Shown: piece by piece, positions 42,973 to 51,851 of the stretch | Layout: each line of letters starts with the position of its first letter | Position numbering within the stretch: the stretch's first letter is position 1 | Assembly (NCBI GenBank): GCA_029861955.1 | Contig: JAOTYK010000013.1 | Coordinates: forward strand, 1 to 64,000 | Length of the DNA: 64,000 bases | Source: Acidobacteriota bacterium | GTDB lineage: Bacteria > Acidobacteriota > Polarisedimenticolia > Polarisedimenticolales > Polarisedimenticolaceae | Reading direction: 5' to 3' | The notes under the pieces: model-generated | What the model saw: the letters and a program-made list of their open reading frames with translations, nothing else | What the model was told of the DNA's origin: nothing | Databases searched by the model: none | Program-made: the position numbers and the translations under genes

Positions 42973-43848
42973 ATGGCGATCAAGCTGATCGTCCAGGGGC
43001 TCAGGCGTTCGGGGACGACGATCTTCTGGCGAACGCTGCGGCAGGATGCTCGTCTGACCTGTTTCGACGAGCCGTTCAGTCAGCAACTCCAGTACCTGCC
43101 AAGCACGAAGCTGATCTACAACCCGCAAGAGTTCCACCGACTCCTGCAGCGAGACGGGGTCGCGTTCTGGGAGCGCTTCACGCCGATCGGTGCCAACGAG
43201 GAATTGCGCTCGGGGTTCAGTGACCGTCAGCGAAACTGGTTACGATTCCTGGCGGACGAGGGCGAACAGATGATGTTCGACACGACCCGCTGCCAGTACA
43301 AGATTCAGGATCTGCACGACGAAGCACCCGACGCCGTCTTCGTGCATCTCTACCGCCACCCCGCGAGTCATGCGACTTCCCATATGCTTCCCCGGCGCAC
43401 GGGGCGCTTCGCCGGGATCCGTCGCTGGTTGGACAAGCGGCACTTCTTTACCCGTGACGGCAAGTACAACGGGTGGCAGTTCGAGAAGATCATCGGCAAG
43501 ACGACCGACTCGCTGTTCGCCCATCGCCTGGCGGAATCCGGCATCGACCCCGCGACGGTCTACGCCTTGCCTGCCGTCGGGCGGCTGATGGTCTACTGGC
43601 ACCACTGTTTCAACAAGGTGGAGCAGGACGGACGCCGGATCTACGGGCGACGCTTCGTCTCGTTGAACTTCGACGCGTTCTGCGACGATCCACTGGCGAC
43701 GCTGGGGAAGGTCTACGACGCGTTGGAGATGGAACTGCCGGAGTTCGACCTGTCGACCATCCATCCCGCCAACAAACCGCATCGGCACGACGCAGCGGAG
43801 TGGAAGCAACTGGCACCCTGGAGCGAGCTACCGGACACGAACCCGTGA
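42973..43848 (+). CDS. PAPS-dependent sulfotransferase
   Basis: A 291-residue soluble sulfotransferase-fold protein. The 5'-phosphosulfate loop is GLRRSGTTIFWRTL at residues about 9-22. The 3'-phosphate-binding region is VHLYRHPASHATSHML near residue 125. It lacks a signal peptide, so it acts in the cytoplasm. Acceptor unknown. It begins seven bases after the carbamoyltransferase and its stop overlaps the next gene's GTG (GTGA). The fused PAPS-making gene lies 3 kb downstream. Confidence 0.85.
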   Translation: MAIKLIVQGLRRSGTTIFWRTLRQDARLTCFDEPFSQQLQYLPSTKLIYNPQEFHRLLQRDGVAFWERFTPIGANEELRSGFSDRQRNWLRFLADEGEQMMFDTTRCQYKIQDLHDEAPDAVFVHLYRHPASHATSHMLPRRTGRFAGIRRWLDKRHFFTRDGKYNGWQFEKIIGKTTDSLFAHRLAESGIDPATVYALPAVGRLMVYWHHCFNKVEQDGRRIYGRRFVSLNFDAFCDDPLATLGKVYDALEMELPEFDLSTIHPANKPHRHDAAEWKQLAPWSELPDTNP

Positions 43849-45596
43849 GAGGCCTGCGACAGGGTGTGTCTGTTCTCGCCCTGTCGTTGCTAGCGTCCGG
43901 AATCGCCGTCGGTCAGTCCGTCGTCCTGTTCGACGGGCAGCCGCGGAACACGATCGTCGTCCCTGACCTCCCAAGCGATGAGGAACGCTACGCCGCAGAC
44001 GAGCTCCGCCTGCATCTCGAATTGGCCACGGACGCGGAGTGGCGGGTCACGGCCGGCGGGGACGGGACGATCCACATCGGCGGGACGGACGACGAGCTCC
44101 CTGCGGAAACGTGGAGACGGCGGGTCGTCGATGGGCAGCTTCATCTGTTCGGAGGGGCACCACGCGGGACCCTTTACGCCGTCCATCGTTTCCTCGAGGA
44201 CGTCGTCGGTGTTCGCTGGTGGACGCCGTGGGACACGAAGATTCCGCACCACGATCGGCTGCAGGTCCGTGAAGGGGAGTGGGGCGGTCGGCCCGCGTTT
44301 CCGATGCGGGATCTCTTCGATGGGTTGGACGATCCGATCTTCGCCGCACGCAGCGGCCTGAACGGGCATTTCACGAAGCTCGATCGCGCGCTGGCACCGA
44401 ACTGGCAGTTCGGATCTCCGGGCTACACCCACACGTTCTACAAGTGGATCCAACCGGAATCGGTCTTCGATCATCACCCGGAGTGGTTCTCGGAGCACGA
44501 TGGGCGACGGTTCCACGACGGTGGACAGCTCTGCCTCTCCGACGAGGCGTTGCGAGACCGGATCGTCGCGCGGCTACAGTCCAACCTGGCGCTCGCACCA
44601 CGCATCTACAGTGTCTCGCAGAACGACTGGAACGGGGCGTGCGAGTGTGTGCCGTGTCAGGAACTGGAGGCCCGGGCTGGTGGGAAGTCCGGCGCAATCC
44701 TGGATTTTGTCGGCGAGATCGCTTCTCGGGTCCCGGAGCTGCAGATCGAAACGCTGGCCTACGGATACTCCGCCGGCCCGCCGGCGGAAGCGACCATCCC
44801 ACCTAACGTCATTCTGCGTCACTCCACACTCAAGCATCGTGACTTCGCCCGCCCGTTGCAGCACCCACGCAACCGTGAACACCTACAGCAGCTGCAGCGT
44901 TGGTCTCAGCTTGCGGAGACGCTCTGGGTCTGGGACTACGCCGTCCACTACGGAAGCCATGGCGACATGCCGTTCCCGCGGCTGCGTCGCATGCAGCGGG
45001 ATCTGAGGTTGTACGAGCGGGTCGGAGTGCAGGGCATCTACTACCAACACGACGACCCACTGGCCGACGACCTGCGAGATCTCTCCCGTTGGTTGCTGGC
45101 GCAATGGATGGTGGATCCCGATCGCAGCTACCGCGTTCTGGTGCGGGAGTTTACCGATGGGTTCTACGGCGACGCCGCCCCTCTCGTGCGACGTTATCTC
45201 CGTCTTCAGAGCCGCGTGGCTCGACGGCAACGGGGGGAGATCCGCTACCGGGCACCGACCGAAGCGTTTACGGCGATCGATCACCGGTTCCTCGAGCGTG
45301 CGGCAACCCTCTGGAATGCCGCCGAGGCGGCGGTCCCCGCTGGAAGCCGAGAGCACGAGCGGGTCCAACACGGACGCCTGACCCTCGATCGGGCGACGCT
45401 CGTCCGTTACCGGCAGTCCTCGCGGGATCTCTCCGGGCAGCGGATCTGGCCCATGGATACGGATCTGTCGACCCTGATCGCCCGCTACCGGGAGACCTGG
45501 CAGCGCGAAATCGAGCGTCGTCTTCCCGAATCCAGTCGAGCCGCGGCCCGGGCCGAGGTCGAACGTGAGATCCGCTGGTTTTTGGGGTTGAATTAG
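43845..45596 (+). CDS. Secreted DUF4838 / alpha-glucuronidase-like protein
   Basis: A 583-residue protein from the GTG at 43845. Residues 1-23 form a signal peptide ending ASGIAVGQ. A glucuronidase N-terminal-like domain follows (DEERYAADELRLHLELA, GTLYAVHRFLEDVVGVRW). A DUF4838-type catalytic-barrel region has FYKWIQPESVFDHHPEWF, YSVSQNDWNGACECVPC and LWVWDYAVHYGSHGDMPFP. Family members are thought to be polysaccharide-acting glycosidases, but activity is not generally proven. Its position among sulfotransferase and carbamoyltransferase genes suggests trimming or turnover of the same glycan. Confidence 0.8.
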   Translation: MRGLRQGVSVLALSLLASGIAVGQSVVLFDGQPRNTIVVPDLPSDEERYAADELRLHLELATDAEWRVTAGGDGTIHIGGTDDELPAETWRRRVVDGQLHLFGGAPRGTLYAVHRFLEDVVGVRWWTPWDTKIPHHDRLQVREGEWGGRPAFPMRDLFDGLDDPIFAARSGLNGHFTKLDRALAPNWQFGSPGYTHTFYKWIQPESVFDHHPEWFSEHDGRRFHDGGQLCLSDEALRDRIVARLQSNLALAPRIYSVSQNDWNGACECVPCQELEARAGGKSGAILDFVGEIASRVPELQIETLAYGYSAGPPAEATIPPNVILRHSTLKHRDFARPLQHPRNREHLQQLQRWSQLAETLWVWDYAVHYGSHGDMPFPRLRRMQRDLRLYERVGVQGIYYQHDDPLADDLRDLSRWLLAQWMVDPDRSYRVLVREFTDGFYGDAAPLVRRYLRLQSRVARRQRGEIRYRAPTEAFTAIDHRFLERAATLWNAAEAAVPAGSREHERVQHGRLTLDRATLVRYRQSSRDLSGQRIWPMDTDLSTLIARYRETWQREIERRLPESSRAAARAEVEREIRWFLGLN

Positions 45597-45642
45597 AGAC
45601 GATCGTCGATAGATTCACGACGTGACCGAAGCGGGGGATCCG

Positions 45643-46596
45643 ATGACCGAACTCAACGCGCTCACCGGACGGCGGATCGCCGTGACCGGAGGGGCAGGTT
45701 TCCTCGGCCGGGCCGTCGTCGCGGAGCTCACACGTCACGGTTGCCCGCCTCCCTTCGTGCCGCGGAGCGCCGATTACGACCTGACCACCGAGGAAGGTGT
45801 CGACCGCTTCCTCGCGGACGCTCAACCGGACCTCATCATTCATCTGGCCGCACGGGTCGGAGGGATCGGAGCGCACGACGCAAATCCTGGCGCGTTCCTC
45901 TACGACAACCTGATGATGGGCGCTCTGCTGATCGAACGCGCCCGCCGAAGGGGAGTCGGTCGGTTCGTCTGCGTCGGCTCGATCTGCTCGTATCCCGCAC
46001 AGACCGCGGTTCCCTTTCGGGAGGAAGACCTCTGGGAGGGTTATCCGGCGGAGACCACCGCGCCCTACGGTCTGGCCAAGAAGCTGCTTCTCGTGCAACT
46101 CCAGGCCTATCGCCGACAGTACGGGATGGACGGCATCTATCTGATGCCGGTCAACCTCTACGGGCCTCACGACAACTTCGATCCCGAGACGTCCCACGTG
46201 ATCCCGGCGTTGATCCGTCGATGTAGCGAGGCGCGCGACGCCGGCCGTGACGTCGTCACCTGCTGGGGAACCGGCGTGGCCACCCGGGAGTTTCTCTACG
46301 TGGACGATTGCGCTGTCGGAATCGTCCGTGCCGCGGCGCTCTACGACGGGCCGGAGCCGGTGAACCTGGGTTCGGGGCAGGAGACCTCGATCCGCGACCT
46401 GACCGAGCGGATCGGACACGCCGTCGGATTCACCGGACGGTTCGAGTGGGACGCCAGCAAACCCGACGGGCAGCCGCGGGTCTGTCTCGACACACGACGG
46501 GCCCGGGACGGGTTCGGTTTCGAGGCCCGTGTCGGACTCGACGACGGGCTCGCCCGTACCTCCGCGTGGTACGAGGCATCGATGGGGAGCGGATAA
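45643..46596 (+). CDS. fcl: GDP-L-fucose synthase-like NAD-dependent epimerase/reductase
   Basis: About 317 residues, extended SDR fold. The NAD-binding motif is [32 protein letters not shown] is typical of GDP-fucose synthases, and the catalytic Ser/Tyr/Lys are in [10 protein letters not shown] and [30 protein letters not shown] and [15 protein letters not shown] are also family hallmarks. The enzyme converts GDP-4-keto-6-deoxymannose to GDP-L-fucose; its usual partner gmd is not in the window. The ATG at 45643 after GGGGG is preferred over a GTG at 45622. Confidence 0.85.
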   Translation: MTELNALTGRRIAVTGGAGFLGRAVVAELTRHGCPPPFVPRSADYDLTTEEGVDRFLADAQPDLIIHLAARVGGIGAHDANPGAFLYDNLMMGALLIERARRRGVGRFVCVGSICSYPAQTAVPFREEDLWEGYPAETTAPYGLAKKLLLVQLQAYRRQYGMDGIYLMPVNLYGPHDNFDPETSHVIPALIRRCSEARDAGRDVVTCWGTGVATREFLYVDDCAVGIVRAAALYDGPEPVNLGSGQETSIRDLTERIGHAVGFTGRFEWDASKPDGQPRVCLDTRRARDGFGFEARVGLDDGLARTSAWYEASMGSG

Positions 46597-46609
46597 GAAC
46601 GACCTGCCG

Positions 46610-46638
46610 TTGACAGTGTCGGGGTGGACTACTAGAGT
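46610..46638 (+). promoter_or_regulatory. Consensus promoter for the sulfate-activation genes
   Basis: TTGACA at 46610-46615, exactly 17 bases, then TAGAGT at 46633-46638. A leader of about 86 bases follows, with AAAGGAG before the GTG at 46731. This is the best plus-strand promoter in the window and suggests that sat/cysC onward is a separate, well-expressed unit. Confidence 0.75.
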
Positions 46639-46730
46639 GCTTCGCCCTCCCCGAAACACGTACAAAACGCCTTGCGTAACGATCGGCGCGCCGGGATGAA
46701 CTCGGTTGCGACAAAGGAGCTTGCTACGTC

Positions 46731-48458
46731 GTGGAACATCTCATCAAACCGCACGGAGGAGAGTTGGTCGACCTCGTCGTCGACGCCGCCGCCGGAAACC
46801 AACTCAAGGAATCTTCGAAGGACTGGCCGTCGTGGGATCTGACCGCGCGTCAGATCTGCGATCTCGAACTTCTGCTGAACGGCGCATTCTCGCCGCTGCG
46901 CGGATTCATGACGCGCAAGGACTACGATTCGGTCTGCAAGGAGATGCGTCTCGCCGACGGGACTCTCTGGCCGATGCCCATCACGATGGACGTCGACGAG
47001 TCCTTCGCCAACTCCCTCGAGGTTGGCGGTCGTGTGGCGCTGCGTGACCCGGAAGGCGTCATGCTGGCAGTGTTACACGTCGAAGAGGTCTGGCAACCGG
47101 ACCTGAAGGCCGAGGCCAACGCGGTGTTCGGTTCGACGGACATCAAGCACCCCGCCGTCGATCATCTGCTAAATCGATCCAACAGTCACTACGTCGGTGG
47201 CCGACTGGAGGGAATCCAGTTACCGGCCCACTACGACTTCCGCACCCTGCGCGAGAGTCCGGCAGATGTTCGTCGCGAGTTCGCAAAGATGGGTTGGAAG
47301 AAGATCGTCGCCTTCCAGACCCGCAACCCGATGCATCGTGCCCATCACGAGCTGACGCTGCGTGCGGCCAAGGAGGTCGAGGCCAACCTGCTCGTCCATC
47401 CGGTCGTCGGTCTGACCAAGCCCGGTGACCTGGATCATTACACCCGTGTCGGTTGCTACGAGGCGATCCTCAAACGCTACCCGGCCCAGACCGCCCGGCT
47501 CTCGCTGTTGCCCCTGGCGATGCGCATGGGTGGGCCTCGCGAGGCCGTCTGGCACGCGATCATCCGCAAGAACTTCGGCTGCACCCATCTGATCGTCGGT
47601 CGGGATCACGCCGGCCCCGGCAACGATTCGAAGGGCGAGCCGTTCTATGGGCCCTACGACGCCCAGGAGATGATGCAGAAGCACGCGGAAGAGATCGGCG
47701 TCGCGATGGTGCCGTTCAAGCTGATGGTCTATTCGGAGGACCACGCGGCCTACTATCCGATCGATGAGGTCCCGGAGGGGGCGAGGGTTCTGAACATCTC
47801 CGGCACGGAGTTGCGTCAGCGTCTGGCCGAGGGACGTGAGATTCCCGAGTGGTTTACGTTCCCCGATGTCGCTGCCGCGTTGCAGCAGCGTCATCCTCCA
47901 CGGGCCAAACAGGGCTTCACGGTTTTCTTCAGCGGGCTGTCCGGCGCCGGCAAGTCGACTATCGCCAACGTCCTCCTGGTGAAGTTCCTCGAGATGGGTG
48001 GCCGACCGGTCACGCTGCTGGACGGCGATATCGTCCGCACGAACCTCTCGTCGGAGCTGGGCTTCTCGAAGGAGCATCGCAACATCAATATCCGTCGCAT
48101 CGGTTACGTCGCGTCGGAGATCACGAAGAATGGCGGGATCGCCGTCTGTGCTCCCATCGCACCGTACGACGAACTTCGTCGGGAAGTGCGGGAGATGATC
48201 GAGCCACTGGGCGGATTCATCCTCGTCTACGCGGAGACACCGATCGAGGTCTGTGAACAGCGGGATCGCAAGGGACTCTACGCCAAGGCGCGTGCAGGGC
48301 TGATCAAGGAGTTCACCGGAATCTCCGACCCCTACGAGGAGCCCAAGGATGCCGATGTGGTGATCCTCACCACCGACCACACGCCGGAAGAGGCCGCCAA
48401 TCAGATTCTCTTGCATCTCGAGCGAGAAGGGTACGTCGGCGTCCCGAGTCAGGACTGA
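46731..48458 (+). CDS. Bifunctional sulfate adenylyltransferase / adenylylsulfate kinase
   Basis: A 575-residue fusion that turns sulfate and ATP into APS and then PAPS. The N-terminal ATP sulfurylase (to about 390) starts LIKPHGGELVDL and has FQTRNPMHRAHHELTLRAA and GRDHAGPGND. The C-terminal APS kinase has the P-loop FSGLSGAGKST near residue 399, DGDIVRTNLS and FVYAETP-like strands, with GLYAKARAG in the lid. The GTG at 46731 matches the family N-terminus although the Shine-Dalgarno is 11 bases away. It supplies the donor for the two sulfotransferases nearby. Confidence 0.95.
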   Translation: MEHLIKPHGGELVDLVVDAAAGNQLKESSKDWPSWDLTARQICDLELLLNGAFSPLRGFMTRKDYDSVCKEMRLADGTLWPMPITMDVDESFANSLEVGGRVALRDPEGVMLAVLHVEEVWQPDLKAEANAVFGSTDIKHPAVDHLLNRSNSHYVGGRLEGIQLPAHYDFRTLRESPADVRREFAKMGWKKIVAFQTRNPMHRAHHELTLRAAKEVEANLLVHPVVGLTKPGDLDHYTRVGCYEAILKRYPAQTARLSLLPLAMRMGGPREAVWHAIIRKNFGCTHLIVGRDHAGPGNDSKGEPFYGPYDAQEMMQKHAEEIGVAMVPFKLMVYSEDHAAYYPIDEVPEGARVLNISGTELRQRLAEGREIPEWFTFPDVAAALQQRHPPRAKQGFTVFFSGLSGAGKSTIANVLLVKFLEMGGRPVTLLDGDIVRTNLSSELGFSKEHRNINIRRIGYVASEITKNGGIAVCAPIAPYDELRREVREMIEPLGGFILVYAETPIEVCEQRDRKGLYAKARAGLIKEFTGISDPYEEPKDADVVILTTDHTPEEAANQILLHLEREGYVGVPSQD

Positions 48459-49249
48459 TGTCACGGACCGATGACCTGAAGCGGATCGAGGCCGCGCTGG
48501 CCCGTGCCTGCGCCGTCGTCTCCCGTTTTACACCGGGGGAGATCGAGCATCGAGTCAAGTCCGGAAACGATCCGGTGACCGAGGCCGACACCTCCATCAA
48601 CGATTGCCTACTCGAGACCCTTCCCCGTGACGGGGAGGGCTGGCTGTCGGAGGAGACCGTCGACTCCGAGGAGCGTCTGGGCAAGGAACGGGTCTGGGTC
48701 GTCGATCCTCTGGACGGCACCCGGGAGTTCGTCGCCGGGATAGCGGAGTGGTGCATCTCCATCGGTCTGGTGGAGAACGGTCGCGCCGTGGCGGGTGGCA
48801 TCGCCGTGCCGTCTCACGACCTGACGGTGATTGGATCCTTGGAGACCGGTGTCCTGACCAACGGCCAGAAGACGACCGTCCGTCCCCACGCAGACGTCGA
48901 CGGGATCACGGTCCTCGCCAGCCGCAGCGAGGTCCGTCGCGGTCAATGGGATCGTTGGAACGCCGGACCGATCAAGGTCGAGCCCACCGGCTCCGTGGCC
49001 TACAAGATGGCCCTGGTGGCCGCAGGAAGGGCCGACGCGACCTGGACGCTGGTCCCGAAACACGAGTGGGATGTGGCCGGCGGAACGGCCCTGGTGCTTG
49101 CCGCCGGCGGCGCGGTGTGGACCGTGGAGGGGGAAGAGCCCATCTTTAATCGTCGTCACCCGTTATTCCGTGGTCTGATTGCGGTTCCGGGAACGCTGGA
49201 AGATCCCGTCCGAGTCTTGCTGGCGGAGGCCATCGCCGAGTTGGACTGA
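48458..49249 (+). CDS. cysQ: CysQ-like 3'(2'),5'-bisphosphate nucleotidase
   Basis: A 263-residue metal-dependent phosphatase of the inositol monophosphatase superfamily. Metal motifs are VTEADTSIND, SEETVDSEE, WVVDPLDGTREFV and EWDVAGGTALVLAAGG. The DPLDGTREF form and the location fused to the sulfate-activation gene by one base overlap point to CysQ, which removes PAP left after sulfate transfer. Inositol-phosphatase activity is the alternative. Confidence 0.9.
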   Translation: MSRTDDLKRIEAALARACAVVSRFTPGEIEHRVKSGNDPVTEADTSINDCLLETLPRDGEGWLSEETVDSEERLGKERVWVVDPLDGTREFVAGIAEWCISIGLVENGRAVAGGIAVPSHDLTVIGSLETGVLTNGQKTTVRPHADVDGITVLASRSEVRRGQWDRWNAGPIKVEPTGSVAYKMALVAAGRADATWTLVPKHEWDVAGGTALVLAAGGAVWTVEGEEPIFNRRHPLFRGLIAVPGTLEDPVRVLLAEAIAELD

Positions 49250-49256
49250 GCACGGG

Positions 49257-50054
49257 ATGCGGGGCCGCATGCGGTTTTTCTTCATCGTCGCGATGGGTCG
49301 GTCGGGAACGCACTTCCTTTCCGCATTGCTTCAGAGCGACCCCCGTGCCGTCGTCCATCACGAACCCAGTGCCTGGGATCCGCGTCTGCACATGTTGAGA
49401 AACGTCAGCCCCGACAACCGCGCGCTGGACGACGCGTTGGAGGAGCGATTCCGCCCGCTGCTGGCCGCCGCAGGCGACGTGCCGATCTACGGCGAGACCA
49501 ACTCGCTCCTTCGGTTCCAGATCGATTGGTTGCGTCGTCGGTTCGATCCGACCTTCATCCATCTCGTTCGCGACGGGCGCGCGTACGTGCGCTCCGTGTG
49601 GACCCGACCGGCCTACACCTCCTACGAGCTTGAGGGGCCGATCGTACCCGGCAACGACGATCCATTCGCAGAACGCTGGAGCAGCATGGATCGTTTTCAG
49701 CGTCTTTGCTGGTCCTGGCGTCACACCAACGAATTCATCGAGTCCAGGGTCGATCGCCCCGTTCGATTCGAGGACCTGCTCAAAGACTACGAGGTCTTTC
49801 GCACACAGGTACTGCAGCCGACCGGCGTCGAGGTGGGGCAGGCGACCTGGGAGCGCGAGGTCAAACGACCGAGCAACACGAGTCGGCAGTATCGCGTCAA
49901 GAATCGGTTGCGACGCTGGATCCGTGGCAACGCGATCATGCCCGAGATCGCTCCGCTGCCCCCGTGGTCTGATTGGTCCAGCCAGCGGAAAGAGCAGTTC
50001 CAGGAGATCTGTGGCGCGATGATGGAACGCTACGGATACACGAAGACCGAGTAG
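49257..50054 (+). CDS. Second PAPS-dependent sulfotransferase
   Basis: About 265 residues. The 5'-phosphosulfate loop is IVAMGRSGTHFLSALL near the N-terminus and the 3'-phosphate region is FIHLVRDGRAYVRSVW near residue 105. WSWRHTNEFI and VRFEDLLKDYE are typical of bacterial sulfotransferases. ATG at 49257 or 49269 is possible. It follows cysQ by seven bases and differs clearly from the sulfotransferase at 42973, so two different acceptor positions are likely. Confidence 0.85.
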   Translation: MRGRMRFFFIVAMGRSGTHFLSALLQSDPRAVVHHEPSAWDPRLHMLRNVSPDNRALDDALEERFRPLLAAAGDVPIYGETNSLLRFQIDWLRRRFDPTFIHLVRDGRAYVRSVWTRPAYTSYELEGPIVPGNDDPFAERWSSMDRFQRLCWSWRHTNEFIESRVDRPVRFEDLLKDYEVFRTQVLQPTGVEVGQATWEREVKRPSNTSRQYRVKNRLRRWIRGNAIMPEIAPLPPWSDWSSQRKEQFQEICGAMMERYGYTKTE

Positions 50055-50060
50055 CTTCCG

Positions 50061-51851
50061 ATGTGCGGTATCAATGGAATCGTTCGATTCGATGCCGGTG
50101 CGACGCCGGTCTCACGGGAAGAACTGCTGCTCACGCGTGAGTCCATGGCGCTCCGTGGGCCCGACGGATCGGGGCTGTGGCTCGATGAGAACGGCCACGT
50201 CGGTCTCGGTCACCGACGACTGGCGATCATCGATCTGTCCGACGCCGGTGCCCAGCCCATGAAAAGCGCCGACGGTCGTTACACGTTGGTCTTCAACGGC
50301 GAGATCTACAACTACCGTCGTCTTCGTGAGGCCCTCATCCGCGACGGTGCGAATTTTCGATCCCACTGCGACACCGAGGTCCTCCTCGAACTCTATGCCC
50401 GTCACGGGGCAGCCATGCTGCCGCGGCTCCGGGGGATGTTCACGATCGCGATCTGGGATCGGCGCGAGCGCTCTCTCTTCCTGGCTCGGGACCCGCTGGG
50501 GATCAAGCCGCTCTATATCGCAGACGACGGGCGCCATCTGAGGTTCGCCTCGCAGGTCAAGGCACTGCTCGCCGGCGGTGCGGTCGACGCCACCGTGGAC
50601 CCGACCTCGGTGGCCGGGTTCCTGATGTGGGGGAGCGTGCCCGAGCCCCGGACGCTCTACCGATCGGTGCGGGCCGTGCCCGCAGGTCACTACCTCCTCG
50701 CGACCGACGGTCGTGTGGGAGATCCCGTCCCGTACTACGACCTGACCCGTCCACCTCGTCCCGACGACTCGACTCTGGAGGCGACCCTCGAAGAGTGTGT
50801 CGGCGATCATCTGGAGTCGGACGTGCCGGTGGCCGTCTTTCTATCGAGTGGTCTGGACTCGAGCCTTCTGGCAGCCCTCGCGCGACGAAAAGCTCCCGAG
50901 GGGCTGACGACCTTCACCTTGCAGTTCGACGAGTTTGCCGACACCGAGCGGGATGAGGCGCCGTTGGCCAGGCAGATCGCCGAGAGCCTCGGGACGAAAC
51001 ATATCGAGCGTCGTGTGGGCAAGCAGGATTTTCTGGCGTTGTATTCCGACGCGCGCCGGGCGATGGATCAACCCACGATCGACGGGTTCAACACCTACAT
51101 GGTCTCCCACGCCGTCCGCGAGGCTGGTTTCAAGGTCGTCCTCTCCGGTCTAGGCGGAGATGAGTTGATGGGGAGCTACGACTCGTTCAGTGATGTGCCG
51201 CGATGGCAGAGACGAAGCCAGCGACTGGCGAGTGTTCCCGGACTGTCGTCAATCTGGCCTCGGTTGGCGTCGCTGAGCGGTGGACGACCGAAGCTTCGTG
51301 GCCTGTTGCGCTACGGCCCCACGCTTCCCGGCGCCTACTTCCTGCGACGGGGACTGTTCCTTCCCGAGGAGCTGCCCAGGCTGCTCGGGACGAGCGCGGC
51401 CGCGGACGCGCTGGCAAACTATTCGCCGCTGCAGGATGCCGGGAAGTTCCTCGACGACGACGTCGTGGCACAAGAGGGTGTCTGGCGCGCGGTTCATGTG
51501 ATGGAGACGACGCAGTACATGCGTAACCAATTGCTCCGCGATTCCGACTGGGCGTCGATGGCCCACTCGCTGGAGCTGCGTGTCCCGTTGGTGGACGCGG
51601 TCCTGCGGGATCGCTTCGACGCCGCCCACTTCGAACCGGCACAGAGCCACGGCAAGTCCGCGGTCGTGCGTCGGGTCGCGCCCGAGCTCCCGGCGGAGAT
51701 CTGGAATCGACCGAAGTCCGGGTTCGGCATCCCGGTCGCCGGTTGGATCGACGAGACCCTCGGTCACGATGTGCCGCAGGGTGAGGCGTCGCGGGCTCTG
51801 GCGCTGCGGGTGCTGCGGGACTTCAACGTGGACCTCGATGCGAATGGCTGA
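50061..51851 (+). CDS. asnB: Asparagine synthase (glutamine-hydrolysing)
   Basis: A 596-residue class II amidotransferase. The N-terminal nucleophile is Cys2 in MCGINGIVRF, with GHRRLAIIDLS and FNGEIYNYRRLR in the glutaminase domain. The synthetase domain has the PP-loop LSSGLDSSLL near residue 260 and SGLGGDELMGSYD. In polysaccharide loci, AsnB-like proteins often amidate sugar uronates rather than aspartate; the position here between a sulfotransferase and a flippase favours that reading, but it is inference. Confidence 0.9.
   Translation: MCGINGIVRFDAGATPVSREELLLTRESMALRGPDGSGLWLDENGHVGLGHRRLAIIDLSDAGAQPMKSADGRYTLVFNGEIYNYRRLREALIRDGANFRSHCDTEVLLELYARHGAAMLPRLRGMFTIAIWDRRERSLFLARDPLGIKPLYIADDGRHLRFASQVKALLAGGAVDATVDPTSVAGFLMWGSVPEPRTLYRSVRAVPAGHYLLATDGRVGDPVPYYDLTRPPRPDDSTLEATLEECVGDHLESDVPVAVFLSSGLDSSLLAALARRKAPEGLTTFTLQFDEFADTERDEAPLARQIAESLGTKHIERRVGKQDFLALYSDARRAMDQPTIDGFNTYMVSHAVREAGFKVVLSGLGGDELMGSYDSFSDVPRWQRRSQRLASVPGLSSIWPRLASLSGGRPKLRGLLRYGPTLPGAYFLRRGLFLPEELPRLLGTSAAADALANYSPLQDAGKFLDDDVVAQEGVWRAVHVMETTQYMRNQLLRDSDWASMAHSLELRVPLVDAVLRDRFDAAHFEPAQSHGKSAVVRRVAPELPAEIWNRPKSGFGIPVAGWIDETLGHDVPQGEASRALALRVLRDFNVDLDANG

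Noticed and set aside
43473-43844. A 124-codon N-terminal extension of the DUF4838 protein
   Set aside because: It overlaps the sulfotransferase in another frame. The GTG at 43845 gives a clean signal peptide and a GTGA overlap.
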